Shown here: in pieces, positions 8,480 to 21,650 of the stretch | Layout of the letters: every line of letters begins with the position of its first letter | How positions within the stretch are numbered: the first letter of the stretch is position 1 | Made by a program: the position numbers and the translations under genes | Origin: Flagellimonas aquimarina | GTDB lineage: Bacteria; Bacteroidota; Bacteroidia; Flavobacteriales; Flavobacteriaceae | DNA: 64,000 nucleotides | Direction: 5' to 3' | Assembly (NCBI RefSeq): GCF_003149745.1 | Contig: NZ_QGEG01000002.1 | Span: 744,001-808,000, forward strand | Notes under the pieces: generated by a model | What the model was told of the DNA's origin: nothing | The model's database searches: none | The model's input: only the letters and a program-made list of their open reading frames with translations

Positions 8480-9524
8480 TTTCAAATATTGATAACGAGT
8501 CGGATAAAATGGGTTTTGTATCTAAAAGTCTTCCTGAAATTTTTGGCGCTGAAATTCCATTTTTAAAGGTGGTCGGGCCTTTAAAAATTCTTGCTTCATC
8601 CCATAGACCTTCATCAATAAAGGTTTGAAGCGTTTTTGAGCCACCTTCAATTAGCAAGCTTATGATTGAATGTTTATAAAGAGCTGAAAAAATCTGTTTA
8701 CCAATGGGAATGGAGAAATCAATCAATTCATAATCAATACCATTCAAATAGTTGGATGGATCGGTAATTTGAGTAAATACTATTGTTTTTACACTAGTGT
8801 CCAAAACATGAAAATCAGAAGGAATCTTCAAATCTTTATCTATTACAACGCGAATGGGATGTTTTCCTTCCCAATTTCTTACCGTTAGTTTTGGGTTGTC
8901 TTCTAAAACAGTGTTTGTGCCAACCAAAATAGCCTGTTCTTCACTACGCCATTTATGGACCAGTTGTTTGGAGTACGTATTGGTGATCCATACCGGTTCC
9001 GGTGTCTTTTTCCTTACTTTGGCATCCGGGGCTATAAAACCATCTTGTGTCTCTGCCCATTTTAAAACAACATAAGGCCTCTTCTTCTCTTGAAAACATA
9101 AAAACCGTTTATGGTGAGCCCTGCAATCTTTTTCTAGAATACCAATAGTTACATTGCAACCAGATGCTTTCAGTTTTTCAATTCCTTTTCCCGCAACTTT
9201 ATCATGTGGGTCTTGAAGCCCTATATAGACTTCAGGAATCTTGTGTTCAATAATAAGATCTGTGCACGGAGGGGTTTTACCAAAATGGGAACAAGGTTCC
9301 AAACTTACATAAAGTGTGGCCTTAGAAAGGAGCGTATTGTCTTTTACAGATTTAATTGCGTTTACCTCTGCATGGTTGCCGCCATATGGGCTGGTAAAGC
9401 CTTCACCGATAATTTGGTCTTTGTGAACAATGACACAGCCTACCATGGGATTTGGCGCTGTGGTTCCAATCCCTTTTTTGCCCAACTGAATGCACCGTAA
9501 CATGTATTTTTCATGTATATTCAC
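8472..9524 (-). CDS. ribD: Bifunctional riboflavin biosynthesis protein RibD
   Basis: Deaminates the pyrimidine produced from GTP, then reduces its ribose side chain. Numbered from the GTG at 9524, the zinc deaminase domain has His51 and Glu53 (NHAEVNA) and Cys78/Cys87 (EPCSHFGKTPPC), followed by the reductase domain from about residue 145 (VVLKWAETQDGFIAPDAK). Length (350) fits. The GTG start gives MNIHEKYMLRC, the usual flavobacterial beginning; the more upstream TTG at 9542 would add residues unlike the family. A -7 element TATTTTTG ends 4 bases before the GTG, so the mRNA may be leaderless. Confidence 0.94.
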   Translation of the reverse strand: MNIHEKYMLRCIQLGKKGIGTTAPNPMVGCVIVHKDQIIGEGFTSPYGGNHAEVNAIKSVKDNTLLSKATLYVSLEPCSHFGKTPPCTDLIIEHKIPEVYIGLQDPHDKVAGKGIEKLKASGCNVTIGILEKDCRAHHKRFLCFQEKKRPYVVLKWAETQDGFIAPDAKVRKKTPEPVWITNTYSKQLVHKWRSEEQAILVGTNTVLEDNPKLTVRNWEGKHPIRVVIDKDLKIPSDFHVLDTSVKTIVFTQITDPSNYLNGIDYELIDFSIPIGKQIFSALYKHSIISLLIEGGSKTLQTFIDEGLWDEARIFKGPTTFKNGISAPKISGRLLDTKPILSDSLSIFEND

Positions 9525-9528
9525 ATCG

Positions 9529-9536
9529 CAAAAATA
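9529..9536 (-). promoter_or_regulatory. Putative -7 element TATTTTTG of ribD
   Basis: TATTTTTG on the minus strand fits TANNTTTG and ends 4 bases before the ribD GTG. No TTG sits at the ideal distance upstream, so this is tentative. Confidence 0.4.
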
Positions 9537-9553
9537 GAACAATAAAACACAAT

Positions 9554-10039
9554 ATGGGTGAAGCCATAATTAGAGAAATTACTCCAAATGACAATGCTCA
9601 GGTAGCACAGGTGGTGCGTAAAGTTTTGTTGGAAATGGGCGTTCCAAAAATAGGAACAGCTTATGCCGATAAAGCGTTGGATGATATGCATGGAAATTAC
9701 AATAGTCCCAAGGCAACTTATTTTGTTATTGAAGACAACGGGCAAATTATAGGTTGTGCGGGAATTGCGCAATTGGATAATTACGAGGGCAATGTGTGCG
9801 AATTGCAAAAAATGTATTTATTGAAAGAAGCCAGAGGCAGGGGATTAGGTGCTAAAATGATCAAGGTATGTTTAGAAAGAGCCAAATCATATGGTTTTGA
9901 TCAATGCTATTTAGAAACCATGCCTTATATGAAAGCTGCACAAAAACTATATAAAAACAATGGTTTTGAATATATAGATTCCCCAATGGGCGACACAGGC
10001 CATTACTCATGCCCAGTTTGGATGCTTAAAAAACTATAA
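9554..10039 (+). CDS. GNAT family N-acetyltransferase
   Basis: A 161-residue GNAT protein. The ATG at 9554 gives MGEAIIREITPNDNAQVAQV, a standard GNAT N-terminus, whereas an earlier start at 9452 would read through the ribD 5' region. The acetyl-CoA loop is EARGRGLGAKMI, preceded by CELQKMYLL and followed by FDQCYLETMPYM, then the C-terminal GFEYID strand. This layout resembles the small-molecule or peptide acetyltransferases often annotated as the PaiA/YhhY type. It is divergent from ribD (29 bases apart) and 1 base upstream of prmC, so probably co-transcribed with prmC-ligA. Substrate unknown. Confidence 0.88.
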   Translation: MGEAIIREITPNDNAQVAQVVRKVLLEMGVPKIGTAYADKALDDMHGNYNSPKATYFVIEDNGQIIGCAGIAQLDNYEGNVCELQKMYLLKEARGRGLGAKMIKVCLERAKSYGFDQCYLETMPYMKAAQKLYKNNGFEYIDSPMGDTGHYSCPVWMLKKL

Positions 10040-10040
10040 T

Positions 10041-14778
<4,738 letters not shown>

Positions 14779-14886
14779 TATTGGTTTATCTAGATATTAC
14801 CTTAAATATACTTTTGCTACAGTCTAATTTAATCAAGGAAATGGACAATAATTGATTTCATGGGAACAAATTGGATATAACATGCA

Positions 14887-14894
14887 TAATTTTG
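14887..14894 (+). promoter_or_regulatory. Putative -7 element TAATTTTG
   Basis: It fits TANNTTTG, 35 bases before the chosen start of the gene at 14930. The nearest upstream TTG (14871) is too close for an ideal -33 element. Confidence 0.35.
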
Positions 14895-14929
14895 TAAACA
14901 TCTTTAGTTATGGATTTGTAAAAACAAAG

Positions 14930-15232
14930 ATGATATCACTAAAAACATATAAAGAATTTAGAGAGACTTTAGTTGGTGAAAAACCGCAGGATAGTTGGCC
15001 TTTGGCGTTGCAATCCCTGTGGTGGGCAGCCAAAGGAGATTGGGATGCTTCTCATAACATTGCACAAGATTTACATACCAAAATGGGGAGCCGGATCCAT
15101 GCATATTTACATAGGGTTGAAGGAGATGAATGGAATGCGGGTTATTGGTACAGGAAAGCGGGAAAACCTTTTCCCCATACCAATTTTGAAAAGGAGTTAA
15201 ACGATTTGGTGGCACATGTTTTGAAAATATAA
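14930..15232 (+). CDS. Conserved hypothetical protein, about 100 residues
   Basis: A short cytoplasmic protein of a family seen in many bacteria but without a known role. Its hallmarks are LQSLWWAAKGDWDASHNIAQ, IHAYLHRVEGDEWNAGYWY and RKAGKPFP. The tryptophan- and histidine-rich helices look like a compact TPR-like bundle. I choose the ATG at 14930 (MISLKTYKEF) because the family begins there and a TAATTTTG element lies just upstream; a start at 14852 would add 26 unlikely residues. It has no signal peptide and no operon partner. Confidence 0.7.
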   Translation: MISLKTYKEFRETLVGEKPQDSWPLALQSLWWAAKGDWDASHNIAQDLHTKMGSRIHAYLHRVEGDEWNAGYWYRKAGKPFPHTNFEKELNDLVAHVLKI

Positions 15233-15244
15233 AATGCTAATAGG

Positions 15245-15775
15245 TCAATTTTCTCCTAAATATTCCTTTGGAATAGGGTTGTCTTCAGATTCTTGAGTCC
15301 AATAAATATTGATTACCCACCACCTTTCACCATCATTTAATAGTTGTATGCTATTTATGCCTCTCATAAAAGGAACTTCATCAGTTTCGCTTTTAAAAGC
15401 TGCATAGGTGCTAAATACTTGCGTAATGTTTCCAAAAGTATCTACGGTTCTATGAATTTCCTTTTCAAAAAAACCATTTTCCAGAAACCATTTTCCTGAC
15501 TTGCCTATATAATCCTCCAAGGTCATAAAACGAGCTCCATAAAGACCTTCTTTGTTTTTACCTGTGGGGATTAGTTTTGCATCGGTATGGAATAAATACT
15601 TAAAGAGTTCCCAGTCTCGTTCCTGGCCTTTCTCACCAGAAATCACCTGATAAAGATTTGTAATTGTGCTGTCCAATGACTGCACTTTTTCCATATACTT
15701 TTCATCATAAGATTGAGCGCTGATGCTTATTGAAAAAACACAGCATATGACTAGAAGCAATTTTGTTTTTTGCAT
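15245..15775 (-). CDS. Secreted NTF2/SnoaL-like protein, function unknown
   Basis: A 176-residue exported protein. The signal peptide ends ISISA, with Gln at the first mature position. The rest fits an NTF2-like (SnoaL/DUF4440) fold: an N-terminal helix around WELFKYLFHTDAKLIPTG, then strands including ITQVFSTYAAF and the C-terminal pair IQLLNDGERWWVINIYW. Such folds are enzymes or ligand-binding domains; no catalytic residues can be assigned. It converges with the 14930 gene (12 bases between stops) and lies 59 bases downstream of the metallo-beta-lactamase-fold gene. Confidence 0.65.
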   Translation of the reverse strand: MQKTKLLLVICCVFSISISAQSYDEKYMEKVQSLDSTITNLYQVISGEKGQERDWELFKYLFHTDAKLIPTGKNKEGLYGARFMTLEDYIGKSGKWFLENGFFEKEIHRTVDTFGNITQVFSTYAAFKSETDEVPFMRGINSIQLLNDGERWWVINIYWTQESEDNPIPKEYLGEN

Positions 15776-15834
15776 TTCTGTTCAGCTATAATCACAAATG
15801 GGCCTAGTTATCTAGATTATCGCAATATAAAAAA

Positions 15835-17346
15835 TTACTTTCTCACAAACCGCTGTTCTTGTGCATCAAAGGCAAACTTATAGATATCATATTTACCACC
15901 ACGACCATCTTTTTCCAGTTTTTGGGCCACAATCATCTGTTCCCCGTCGCTGCGTAAGCTGATCATGCCATAGCGGGTAAGATAGGAGTTGATTTCTTTG
16001 TATTTCTTAACCATTTCTTCTTTGAGACCTTCAAGGACTAGTTGATTTGCCGGTGTATCCACAAGATTGGCTTTAAAATCTTCATACTCTGTTCTGGCTT
16101 CTTCCCATTTTTGGTACTTTTTTACAAGTTCTGGGATGGTTGCTGAAGAAAAATCTTTGTTGGAACGTGCCAGTTCGGTGCTAAAAATTAAAGGTTTTTT
16201 GCTATATCCAGTTTTTCCTATTGCGCCTAATGTATCTGGCCTGGGATGACTGTAATTCTCATTATCTCCGCTTGAAATAACTGTACCTAAGGCATTTATG
16301 TTTTCCAGAAATTCATAACTAAACAAGTGACTGCCGTGGTGACAGGCTTTCGCAATATCTGCTTGTAAATCTGCCTTGGCGTTAGCGCCAAGTTTATGGT
16401 TGATGTATTCCCCGGCCTCCTCATTGATGTCTCCACCAAGCATGACCCGTAAATGTTTGTGTTTCAACATTAGCAAAACAGAATGGCCGTTTTTTGTTTT
16501 CCCGTTGTCTTTAAGGAAGGGCAGTGCTTGTTTTCCATCTTTTTGTGTAATAATTGGAGCAATAACTTTTAATGAAAGTTCGTTGTCGCCACCATTTCCT
16601 AGTAAAAAACCTGTACCGTTATTCAATGCTTCAAAAGTTGGTTGAGGTTGTTGCGATAGGGATAGAGCCATGGTTTCTGGGTATTGAGACCCAGTGCCTG
16701 AAGAATTTTGTGGGTCATTGAGGATTGACTTCATTGCCGTATCAGTCAGTTCTAATGATAGTAAATATTTTTCACCATCTGAAAGCTCGTCAACTTTACC
16801 CAACTGGGTATTCCAACCTTTGGTATTGTCCACCGGACGATGTACAATCCCGCTATGATAGATTTTGTCGAACTTAATGGCAGGTTCTTCAAAAATATCG
16901 GCAAAACCTAAATAGTGATCATTATCTGGGTGGCTGACTATGGCCTTAAACTTCATTGGCAAACTAGTATTCTTATCCAAATTAAACCGCCAATAGAGAT
17001 AACGGTACATATTGTCTCCTTTACCTGCATCGATTAAATAATGTTTGTCATCTGGTGTGACCATATGGCAGCCATCACCTTGCCCTATGTCCACAAAATT
17101 GACCTCAAGAATTCTTTGTTTTTGTATGTTTTCAATAGAAATCCAACCCGTTCTGTTTCTGGAGCGTACCAGCACGCGATCATTGACCACTTCAGTATCT
17201 AAAATGGCGATGTAATCTCCAAAAAGAAGATGTTGCACCCATTTTGATGAAGTTTCGCTTTCAAGAATTTTGGCATCTGGAAATCCTGCATATGTAAACT
17301 TTCTGGATCCGTTGGTATTAAAAAAGGTGGGATCTAATTGTGACAT
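15835..17346 (-). CDS. ComEC/Rec2-type metallo-beta-lactamase-fold hydrolase with N-terminal SH3-like domain
   Basis: A 503-residue protein without a signal peptide. An SH3-like segment (about residues 25-75, LLFGDYIAILDT ... RTGWISIENI) precedes a metallo-beta-lactamase fold of the kind fused to the competence protein ComEC. Metal-site motifs are VSHPDNDHYLG (138-144 core), VMLGGDINEEA and ACHHGSH; VDIGQGDGCHMV opens the domain. Stand-alone relatives are putative nucleases or phosphodiesterases, so hydrolysis of nucleic acid or a phosphoester is plausible but not shown. A perfect 22-bp palindrome lies 45 bases upstream of the start. Confidence 0.8.
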   Translation of the reverse strand: MSQLDPTFFNTNGSRKFTYAGFPDAKILESETSSKWVQHLLFGDYIAILDTEVVNDRVLVRSRNRTGWISIENIQKQRILEVNFVDIGQGDGCHMVTPDDKHYLIDAGKGDNMYRYLYWRFNLDKNTSLPMKFKAIVSHPDNDHYLGFADIFEEPAIKFDKIYHSGIVHRPVDNTKGWNTQLGKVDELSDGEKYLLSLELTDTAMKSILNDPQNSSGTGSQYPETMALSLSQQPQPTFEALNNGTGFLLGNGGDNELSLKVIAPIITQKDGKQALPFLKDNGKTKNGHSVLLMLKHKHLRVMLGGDINEEAGEYINHKLGANAKADLQADIAKACHHGSHLFSYEFLENINALGTVISSGDNENYSHPRPDTLGAIGKTGYSKKPLIFSTELARSNKDFSSATIPELVKKYQKWEEARTEYEDFKANLVDTPANQLVLEGLKEEMVKKYKEINSYLTRYGMISLRSDGEQMIVAQKLEKDGRGGKYDIYKFAFDAQEQRFVRK

Positions 17347-17390
17347 GATTTTTTGATTTTACTAGTTAGACATAGAAAAGGACACTCTTC

Positions 17391-17412
17391 AATATAGGAA
17401 ATTTCCTATATT
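17391..17412. repeat. Perfect 22-bp palindrome upstream of the metallo-beta-lactamase-fold gene
   Basis: The arm AATATAGGAAA is followed directly by its exact reverse complement TTTCCTATATT, with no loop. Lack of a loop and of a T run argues against a terminator. The position, 45-66 bases before the start at 17346, suits a dimeric regulator's operator. Confidence 0.6.
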
Positions 17413-17533
17413 AAAACTTATGGAGATGTAAAGGAGGTAATAAGTATTGTGTAAATGATTGGATTTAAAGCGTGAATTGTGCCAAAAATCCAAAAGAGTG
17501 TTAAAAAGATACCATAAACCTGCCCGTGAGGTT

Positions 17534-18445
17534 TTACACCGAAATACTCACTCCATTTGCAGAAGTATTTTTCTGTCCATCAAAATAAAAATCTATCCTG
17601 CCAAGGTTGATGCCAAATGCTCCAACCTGGTTCACCAATACAGAATCTCCATTTTTATTAATGCGAACGTCTGGTTTGTCCAAAAAGGTATGTGTATGGC
17701 CTCCAATAATCAAGTTTGTGTAATAAGTGCTTTGAGCAAGTTGGGTGTCTGAAGGTCTTTCGGGGCGGTCGTAATCATACCCTAGATGGGAAAGACAAAC
17801 AATAAGGTCACAACTCTCCTCTTCTTTAAGTTTACGTTCCATGTCCAAAGCTATTTCAAACGGATTTAGATATTTGGTCTCTTTATAGAGTCTTTTTGTA
17901 ACCAAACCGTCTAATGCAATCCCAATGCCGTATACGCCAATTTTAATTTCATCTATCATGTAAATCTTGTAGGGTTTAACAAAGCCTTCCATTACCGTAT
18001 TGGTAAAGTCATAATTAGCAGACAATAACTCAAATTTGGCATGTGGAACCTGCGCTAACAACCCATCAACGCCATTATCAAAGTCATGATTGCCTATAGT
18101 TGCAGCATCATAATTAAGTTTGCTCATTAATCTAAATTCCAACTCACCACCATAGAAGTTGAAATAAGGAGTGCCTTGAAAAATATCCCCTGCATCAAAG
18201 AGCAAAGTATTTGGATTTTCGTTTCTGATATTATCTACGAGAGTAGCTCTTCTGGCTACTCCTCCCAAATTGGCATAAGCGGAATGCGAGCTAGGAAAAG
18301 GGTCAATATGGCTATGCACATCATTGGTGTGCAAGATTGTAATGTGTCTGCTGTTAAAACCGGAACACGAATTTAAACCAAGTCCTCCAAGACCTATTAA
18401 AGCTGAAGTGGCTGCTGTGTTTGTTAAAAAATCTCTTCTTTTCAT
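17534..18445 (-). CDS. 5'-nucleotidase-type metallophosphatase (catalytic half), Tat signal
   Basis: A 303-residue calcineurin-like phosphatase matching the N-terminal catalytic domain of UshA-type 5'-nucleotidases. The N-terminus MKRRDFLTNTAATSAL looks like a twin-arginine signal. The dinuclear metal site is complete: HTNDVHSH (Asp42, His44), DAGDIFQG, IGNHDFDNG, CLSHLGYD and GGHTHTF. The C-terminal substrate-binding domain of UshA is missing, but a separate gene for it ends exactly where this one begins. It probably hydrolyses nucleotides or similar phosphoesters in the periplasm for phosphate or nucleoside uptake. Confidence 0.88.
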   Translation of the reverse strand: MKRRDFLTNTAATSALIGLGGLGLNSCSGFNSRHITILHTNDVHSHIDPFPSSHSAYANLGGVARRATLVDNIRNENPNTLLFDAGDIFQGTPYFNFYGGELEFRLMSKLNYDAATIGNHDFDNGVDGLLAQVPHAKFELLSANYDFTNTVMEGFVKPYKIYMIDEIKIGVYGIGIALDGLVTKRLYKETKYLNPFEIALDMERKLKEEESCDLIVCLSHLGYDYDRPERPSDTQLAQSTYYTNLIIGGHTHTFLDKPDVRINKNGDSVLVNQVGAFGINLGRIDFYFDGQKNTSANGVSISV

Positions 18446-19213
18446 TTAATCAAGTTGAATAAATCTATCGTCCACTTCTGCTTTTATACTATCTACTTTT
18501 TTAAAATGGTCAATAATGGCATTTCGTAAAAGGTAACCTGTATCTGTTGTAGAAATTATGTTGTCAAAGAAACCGATACTGGGTCCTCCTTGCACTAAAT
18601 AATCAGATGTGGCAACGTAGTAATTTCTGTTTTCATCAAAGGGACTACCTTGTATACTGACAGATTCCAGTGCTCCTCTTTTGTTCAATACAATCTGCAT
18701 TCCAGAAATTGGATGTGGGCGTTCAGATGTCGAGAGAAAAGTGATAAGCTTTCTAACGGCGGTGCCACTAAGCTCGACTACAGAAATATAGTTTTCAAAA
18801 GGCATTACTTGATACGCGTTTCTCGCGGTCACATGACCTTTAGAAATAATTGAGCGAATTCCACCCCTGTTTAGAACCACAAAATCTAGTTCTTCACCCA
18901 TTTTAGATTTAAAAATTGGATAGGTTTCTTGAAAAACGATATCAGCCATTAAATTCCCCATAGCAGTATTACGATTTCCATCATCCAAAAGAAGGGATTT
19001 AGGTGCATAGGCCAATGTGCTGTCCAAAACTTCATTTATCCTATTCTTAAAAGGAGCTACAAAGGTCTCTATAGAATCCACGGCATTTAACGAAGTATCA
19101 ATTTTTATTTGCCTTCCGGTAACTTTTGAGAGCGGTCCCTTTTGCTGGTTGCACGACAGTAAAAAACAAAAAGTTATAAATACAACAATTTGTTTTAATT
19201 TTAAATAATTCAC
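18446..19213 (-). CDS. 5'-nucleotidase C-terminal domain lipoprotein
   Basis: A 255-residue lipoprotein (lipobox FLLSC, Cys21) made of the UshA-type substrate-binding domain: GNRNTAMGNLMADI, VVLNRGGIRS, MPFENYISVVELSG, and VQGGPSIGF. In UshA this domain is the second half of one chain; here it is encoded first and the metallophosphatase second, with the stop and the next ATG adjacent. The two proteins probably form one enzyme at the membrane. The start is GTG at 19213; no in-frame ATG would keep the signal peptide. Confidence 0.87.
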   Translation of the reverse strand: MNYLKLKQIVVFITFCFLLSCNQQKGPLSKVTGRQIKIDTSLNAVDSIETFVAPFKNRINEVLDSTLAYAPKSLLLDDGNRNTAMGNLMADIVFQETYPIFKSKMGEELDFVVLNRGGIRSIISKGHVTARNAYQVMPFENYISVVELSGTAVRKLITFLSTSERPHPISGMQIVLNKRGALESVSIQGSPFDENRNYYVATSDYLVQGGPSIGFFDNIISTTDTGYLLRNAIIDHFKKVDSIKAEVDDRFIQLD

Positions 19214-19249
19214 GTAGTTATCTTTGTTAAGTAATCTTGGTAGAATAAT

Positions 19250-19257
19250 TACCTTTG
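19250..19257 (+). promoter_or_regulatory. Putative promoter (-7 TACCTTTG) of the 19276 gene and dapA
   Basis: TACCTTTG fits TANNTTTG. A TTG at 19224-19226 lies 23 bases upstream, at the edge of the accepted spacing. A second match, TATCTTTG at 19219-19226, overlaps that TTG. Expected leader is about 13 bases. Confidence 0.5.
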
Positions 19258-19275
19258 TAAAAATGCATAAAAAAT

Positions 19276-19809
19276 ATGTTTTTAAAAGGGCTCCAAGATA
19301 AATTTAAAGTTAAATCGGGTCTTAAATTTTTACAGGAGGAAATGGAAAAACCTCCTATGGCCGTTAATAGGGAGAAGGGGATAAGTAGTATAGGTTGTAT
19401 TGTTGATGTAGATAACTTTAAAAATGCGGAGGCATTTTATGAACTTATTGATGAGTTTTCTCTTAGACCAAATGCTATTAAGATTATTGGTTACAAAAGA
19501 GAATACGACAAAAATTCCCCTTACGCTATCCAAATTTTTTCTGACAAAGATTTAGGCTGGAAGGGTGTAATTGAAAATGGCTACGTGTTGGAGTTTTTAG
19601 GTAGGGAGTATGATCTGTTGATCAATTATTACGAAGAAGACAATTTGATGATGAAGCTTCTATCCGTTAAAACCCCTGCAAGACTCAAAGTAGGCTTTGG
19701 AACCTTGGATCCAAAAATCAACGATTTAATTTTAAATACTCCTTATAAAGACTTTAAAGTTTTTAAGGGCGAACTGAAAAAGTATTTGAAAGTATTAAAA
19801 GAATTGTAA
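19276..19809 (+). CDS. Conserved flavobacterial hypothetical protein (DUF6913-like)
   Basis: A 177-residue cytoplasmic protein typical of Flavobacteriaceae, where it commonly sits upstream of dapA. Recognisable segments are [43 protein letters not shown] and [13 protein letters not shown]; the C-terminus is lysine-rich. No catalytic motif is visible and I cannot assign a function. Its TAA overlaps the dapA ATG (TAATG), so the two are translationally coupled and share the promoter near 19250. The DUF name is from memory of the family and should be treated as a pointer. Confidence 0.7.
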   Translation: MFLKGLQDKFKVKSGLKFLQEEMEKPPMAVNREKGISSIGCIVDVDNFKNAEAFYELIDEFSLRPNAIKIIGYKREYDKNSPYAIQIFSDKDLGWKGVIENGYVLEFLGREYDLLINYYEEDNLMMKLLSVKTPARLKVGFGTLDPKINDLILNTPYKDFKVFKGELKKYLKVLKEL

Positions 19810-20696
19810 TGGAACAGTTAATGGGTACGGGAGTTGCTTTAGTAACTCCGTTTAATGAAGATTTGTCTATTGATGTAAATGCACTTCAACAAATTGTTGA
19901 GCATTGCATTAAAGGTGGTATTGATTATTTGGTAGCTCTTGGCACAACAGGAGAATCAGTTACACTTTCCAAGACCGACAAGCAACTGGTTATCGATACT
20001 GTTGTTAGAACAAATGCAGGTAGATTACCCTTGGTTTTAGGAATTGGGGGGAATAACACTGCTGCTGTTATTGAAGACCTTAATACCTTTGATTTATCGG
20101 AGTTTGATGCTGTGCTATCTGTTTCACCATATTACAACAAGCCAACCCAAGAAGGCATTTACAGGCATTTTGAAGCCATTGCCGAGGTATCACCAAAACC
20201 GATAATCCTTTATAATGTTCCTTCTAGAACTGGAAGCAATATGCAGCCAGAGACTACATTGCGTTTGGCCAATGTGCCCAATATCGTTGCTATTAAAGAA
20301 GCATCTGGTGACAAAATACAAATTGACCGGATTATTAAAGGAAAGCCTATGGATTTTCTTGTTATTTCTGGTGATGACTTTAACGCACTTCCCACAGTCT
20401 TGGCAGGTGGAGCAGGGGTTATCTCAGTTTTAGGCCAGGGATTGCCCAATATGTTTTCTGAAATGATACAACTTGGAAGACAAGGCAATTCTGATGATGC
20501 CTATGAGATCCATCATACCCTTTTACCATTTATGGAGATGATTTTTGAAGAAGGAAACCCGGCAGGAATAAAAAGCATTTTTGAATCTATGGGACTTTGC
20601 AAGGCATATGTTAGGCTACCTTTGGTAGAAGCCACCCCACATTTGAAAAGCAGAATACACAGCTTTTTGAAATCATTGGACAAGGTTCATGCTTGA
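19809..20696 (+). CDS. dapA: 4-hydroxy-tetrahydrodipicolinate synthase
   Basis: Condenses pyruvate with aspartate semialdehyde, the first committed step to diaminopimelate and lysine. The 295-residue TIM barrel has the Schiff-base lysine Lys163 in [10 protein letters not shown], the proton-relay Tyr135 in YNVPSRTG, and the substrate loop GTTGES (45-50). Length and motifs are standard. It is coupled to the upstream hypothetical gene and followed by a hairpin at 20710-20729. dapF, later in the same pathway, is at the start of the window. Confidence 0.97.
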   Translation: MEQLMGTGVALVTPFNEDLSIDVNALQQIVEHCIKGGIDYLVALGTTGESVTLSKTDKQLVIDTVVRTNAGRLPLVLGIGGNNTAAVIEDLNTFDLSEFDAVLSVSPYYNKPTQEGIYRHFEAIAEVSPKPIILYNVPSRTGSNMQPETTLRLANVPNIVAIKEASGDKIQIDRIIKGKPMDFLVISGDDFNALPTVLAGGAGVISVLGQGLPNMFSEMIQLGRQGNSDDAYEIHHTLLPFMEMIFEEGNPAGIKSIFESMGLCKAYVRLPLVEATPHLKSRIHSFLKSLDKVHA

Positions 20697-20709
20697 AGTT
20701 CGTTAAATG

Positions 20710-20729
20710 TTCGCTAAAACCTTAGCGAA
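20710..20729. terminator. Hairpin after dapA, possible weak terminator
   Basis: An 8-bp perfect stem (TTCGCTAA / TTAGCGAA) with a 4-base loop lies 13 bases after the dapA stop. No T run follows immediately, so it may be an RNA-stability element rather than an efficient terminator. Confidence 0.4.
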
Positions 20730-20790
20730 TGGTCTTTACTGCTGTTATTTTTAGAGTTTAAATGTATTTTTTAAATCCGTTGATTATCAC

Positions 20791-20798
20791 TAATTTTG
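20791..20798 (+). promoter_or_regulatory. Putative -7 element TAATTTTG of the bamD operon
   Basis: It fits TANNTTTG. Using the 6-base spacing seen at ffs, RNA would start near 20804. That lies inside the first possible ATG (20803) and supports the second ATG at 20815 as the bamD start. Confidence 0.5.
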
Positions 20799-20814
20799 CA
20801 AAATGTTTTTGAAA

Positions 20815-21630
20815 ATGAAGTCGATTCTCCCTATTCTCTTTGTAGCAATTTTTCTTTCTTCATGTAGTGAGTACCAAAAGGTGCTTAAAAATGAAGATGT
20901 AAAGGCCAAATATGATTTGGCTCAGAAATACTATGATGCGGAAGATTATAAAAGGTCAAAAAGGTTGTATGAGCAAATAGCTCCAAAATATGTGGGTAAG
21001 CCACAAGGAGAACGAGTAATGTTCTTTTTTGCAAATACATATTTTAAGACCAAAGACTATTACCTTTCAGGATATCAGTTTGAGCGTTTTATTAAATCTT
21101 ACCCAAAGAGCGACAAGATCCAAGAAGCGTCCTTTTTAGGGGCACAGAGTTATTATGAACTTTCGCCTTTATATTCTTTAGATCAAACAGATACGGATAA
21201 GGCGTTGGCAAAATTGCAGACATTCATCAATACTTACCCAGAATCGGAGTATTTTGAACAGGCCAACACCATGGCTAAGGAGTTGACAACAAAGAAGGAA
21301 AAGAAGCAAATAGAAATAGCAAAACAATTCAACAAATTGGGACAGTTTAATTACCCGATCCTAGTTTCGGCAATTACAGCTCTTGATAATTTTATTTCGG
21401 ACAACCCTGGTTCTGTTTTCAGAGAGGAAGCACTGTATTATCGAATTGAAGCTGCTACCAGTTTAGCACTTAACAGTACACAGAATAGAAAAAAAGAACG
21501 TTTGGAAGATGCTCAGGGCGCATACAATACCTTAATTCGCTATTTTCCAGAAACAAAGTTTAAAAAGAAAGCGGATAATCTATCCGAAAAAATCCAAAAG
21601 GAGTTGGGCGAGTATCCCAATTCCAAATAA
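20815..21630 (+). CDS. bamD: Outer membrane protein assembly lipoprotein BamD
   Basis: BamD is the essential lipoprotein partner of BamA in inserting beta-barrels into the outer membrane. From the ATG at 20815 the protein has 271 residues, with the lipobox LSSC at Cys17, followed by TPR repeats (for example YDLAQKYYDAEDYKRSKRLY and YLSGYQFERFIKSYPKSDKI). An ATG at 20803 would add four residues but lies too close to the -7 element. It heads a compact run bamD-rpoZ-coaBC-porD-recN, an order I associate with Flavobacteriaceae. Confidence 0.93.
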   Translation: MKSILPILFVAIFLSSCSEYQKVLKNEDVKAKYDLAQKYYDAEDYKRSKRLYEQIAPKYVGKPQGERVMFFFANTYFKTKDYYLSGYQFERFIKSYPKSDKIQEASFLGAQSYYELSPLYSLDQTDTDKALAKLQTFINTYPESEYFEQANTMAKELTTKKEKKQIEIAKQFNKLGQFNYPILVSAITALDNFISDNPGSVFREEALYYRIEAATSLALNSTQNRKKERLEDAQGAYNTLIRYFPETKFKKKADNLSEKIQKELGEYPNSK

Positions 21631-21650
21631 ATAGTTTAAATAAGCAGCAT

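Noticed and set aside
14852-14929. N-terminal extension of the 14930 gene
   Set aside because: It would begin at TTG, adds 26 residues without family similarity, and overlaps a -7 element.
17459-17493. Terminator after the 5'-nucleotidase pair
   Set aside because: TTGGATTT and AAATCCAA form an 8-bp stem, but the loop is 19 bases and no T run follows on the minus strand.
17534-19213. A frameshifted single 5'-nucleotidase gene
   Set aside because: The C-terminal-domain gene comes first, has its own lipobox, and both frames are intact, so this is a real split rather than a frameshift.
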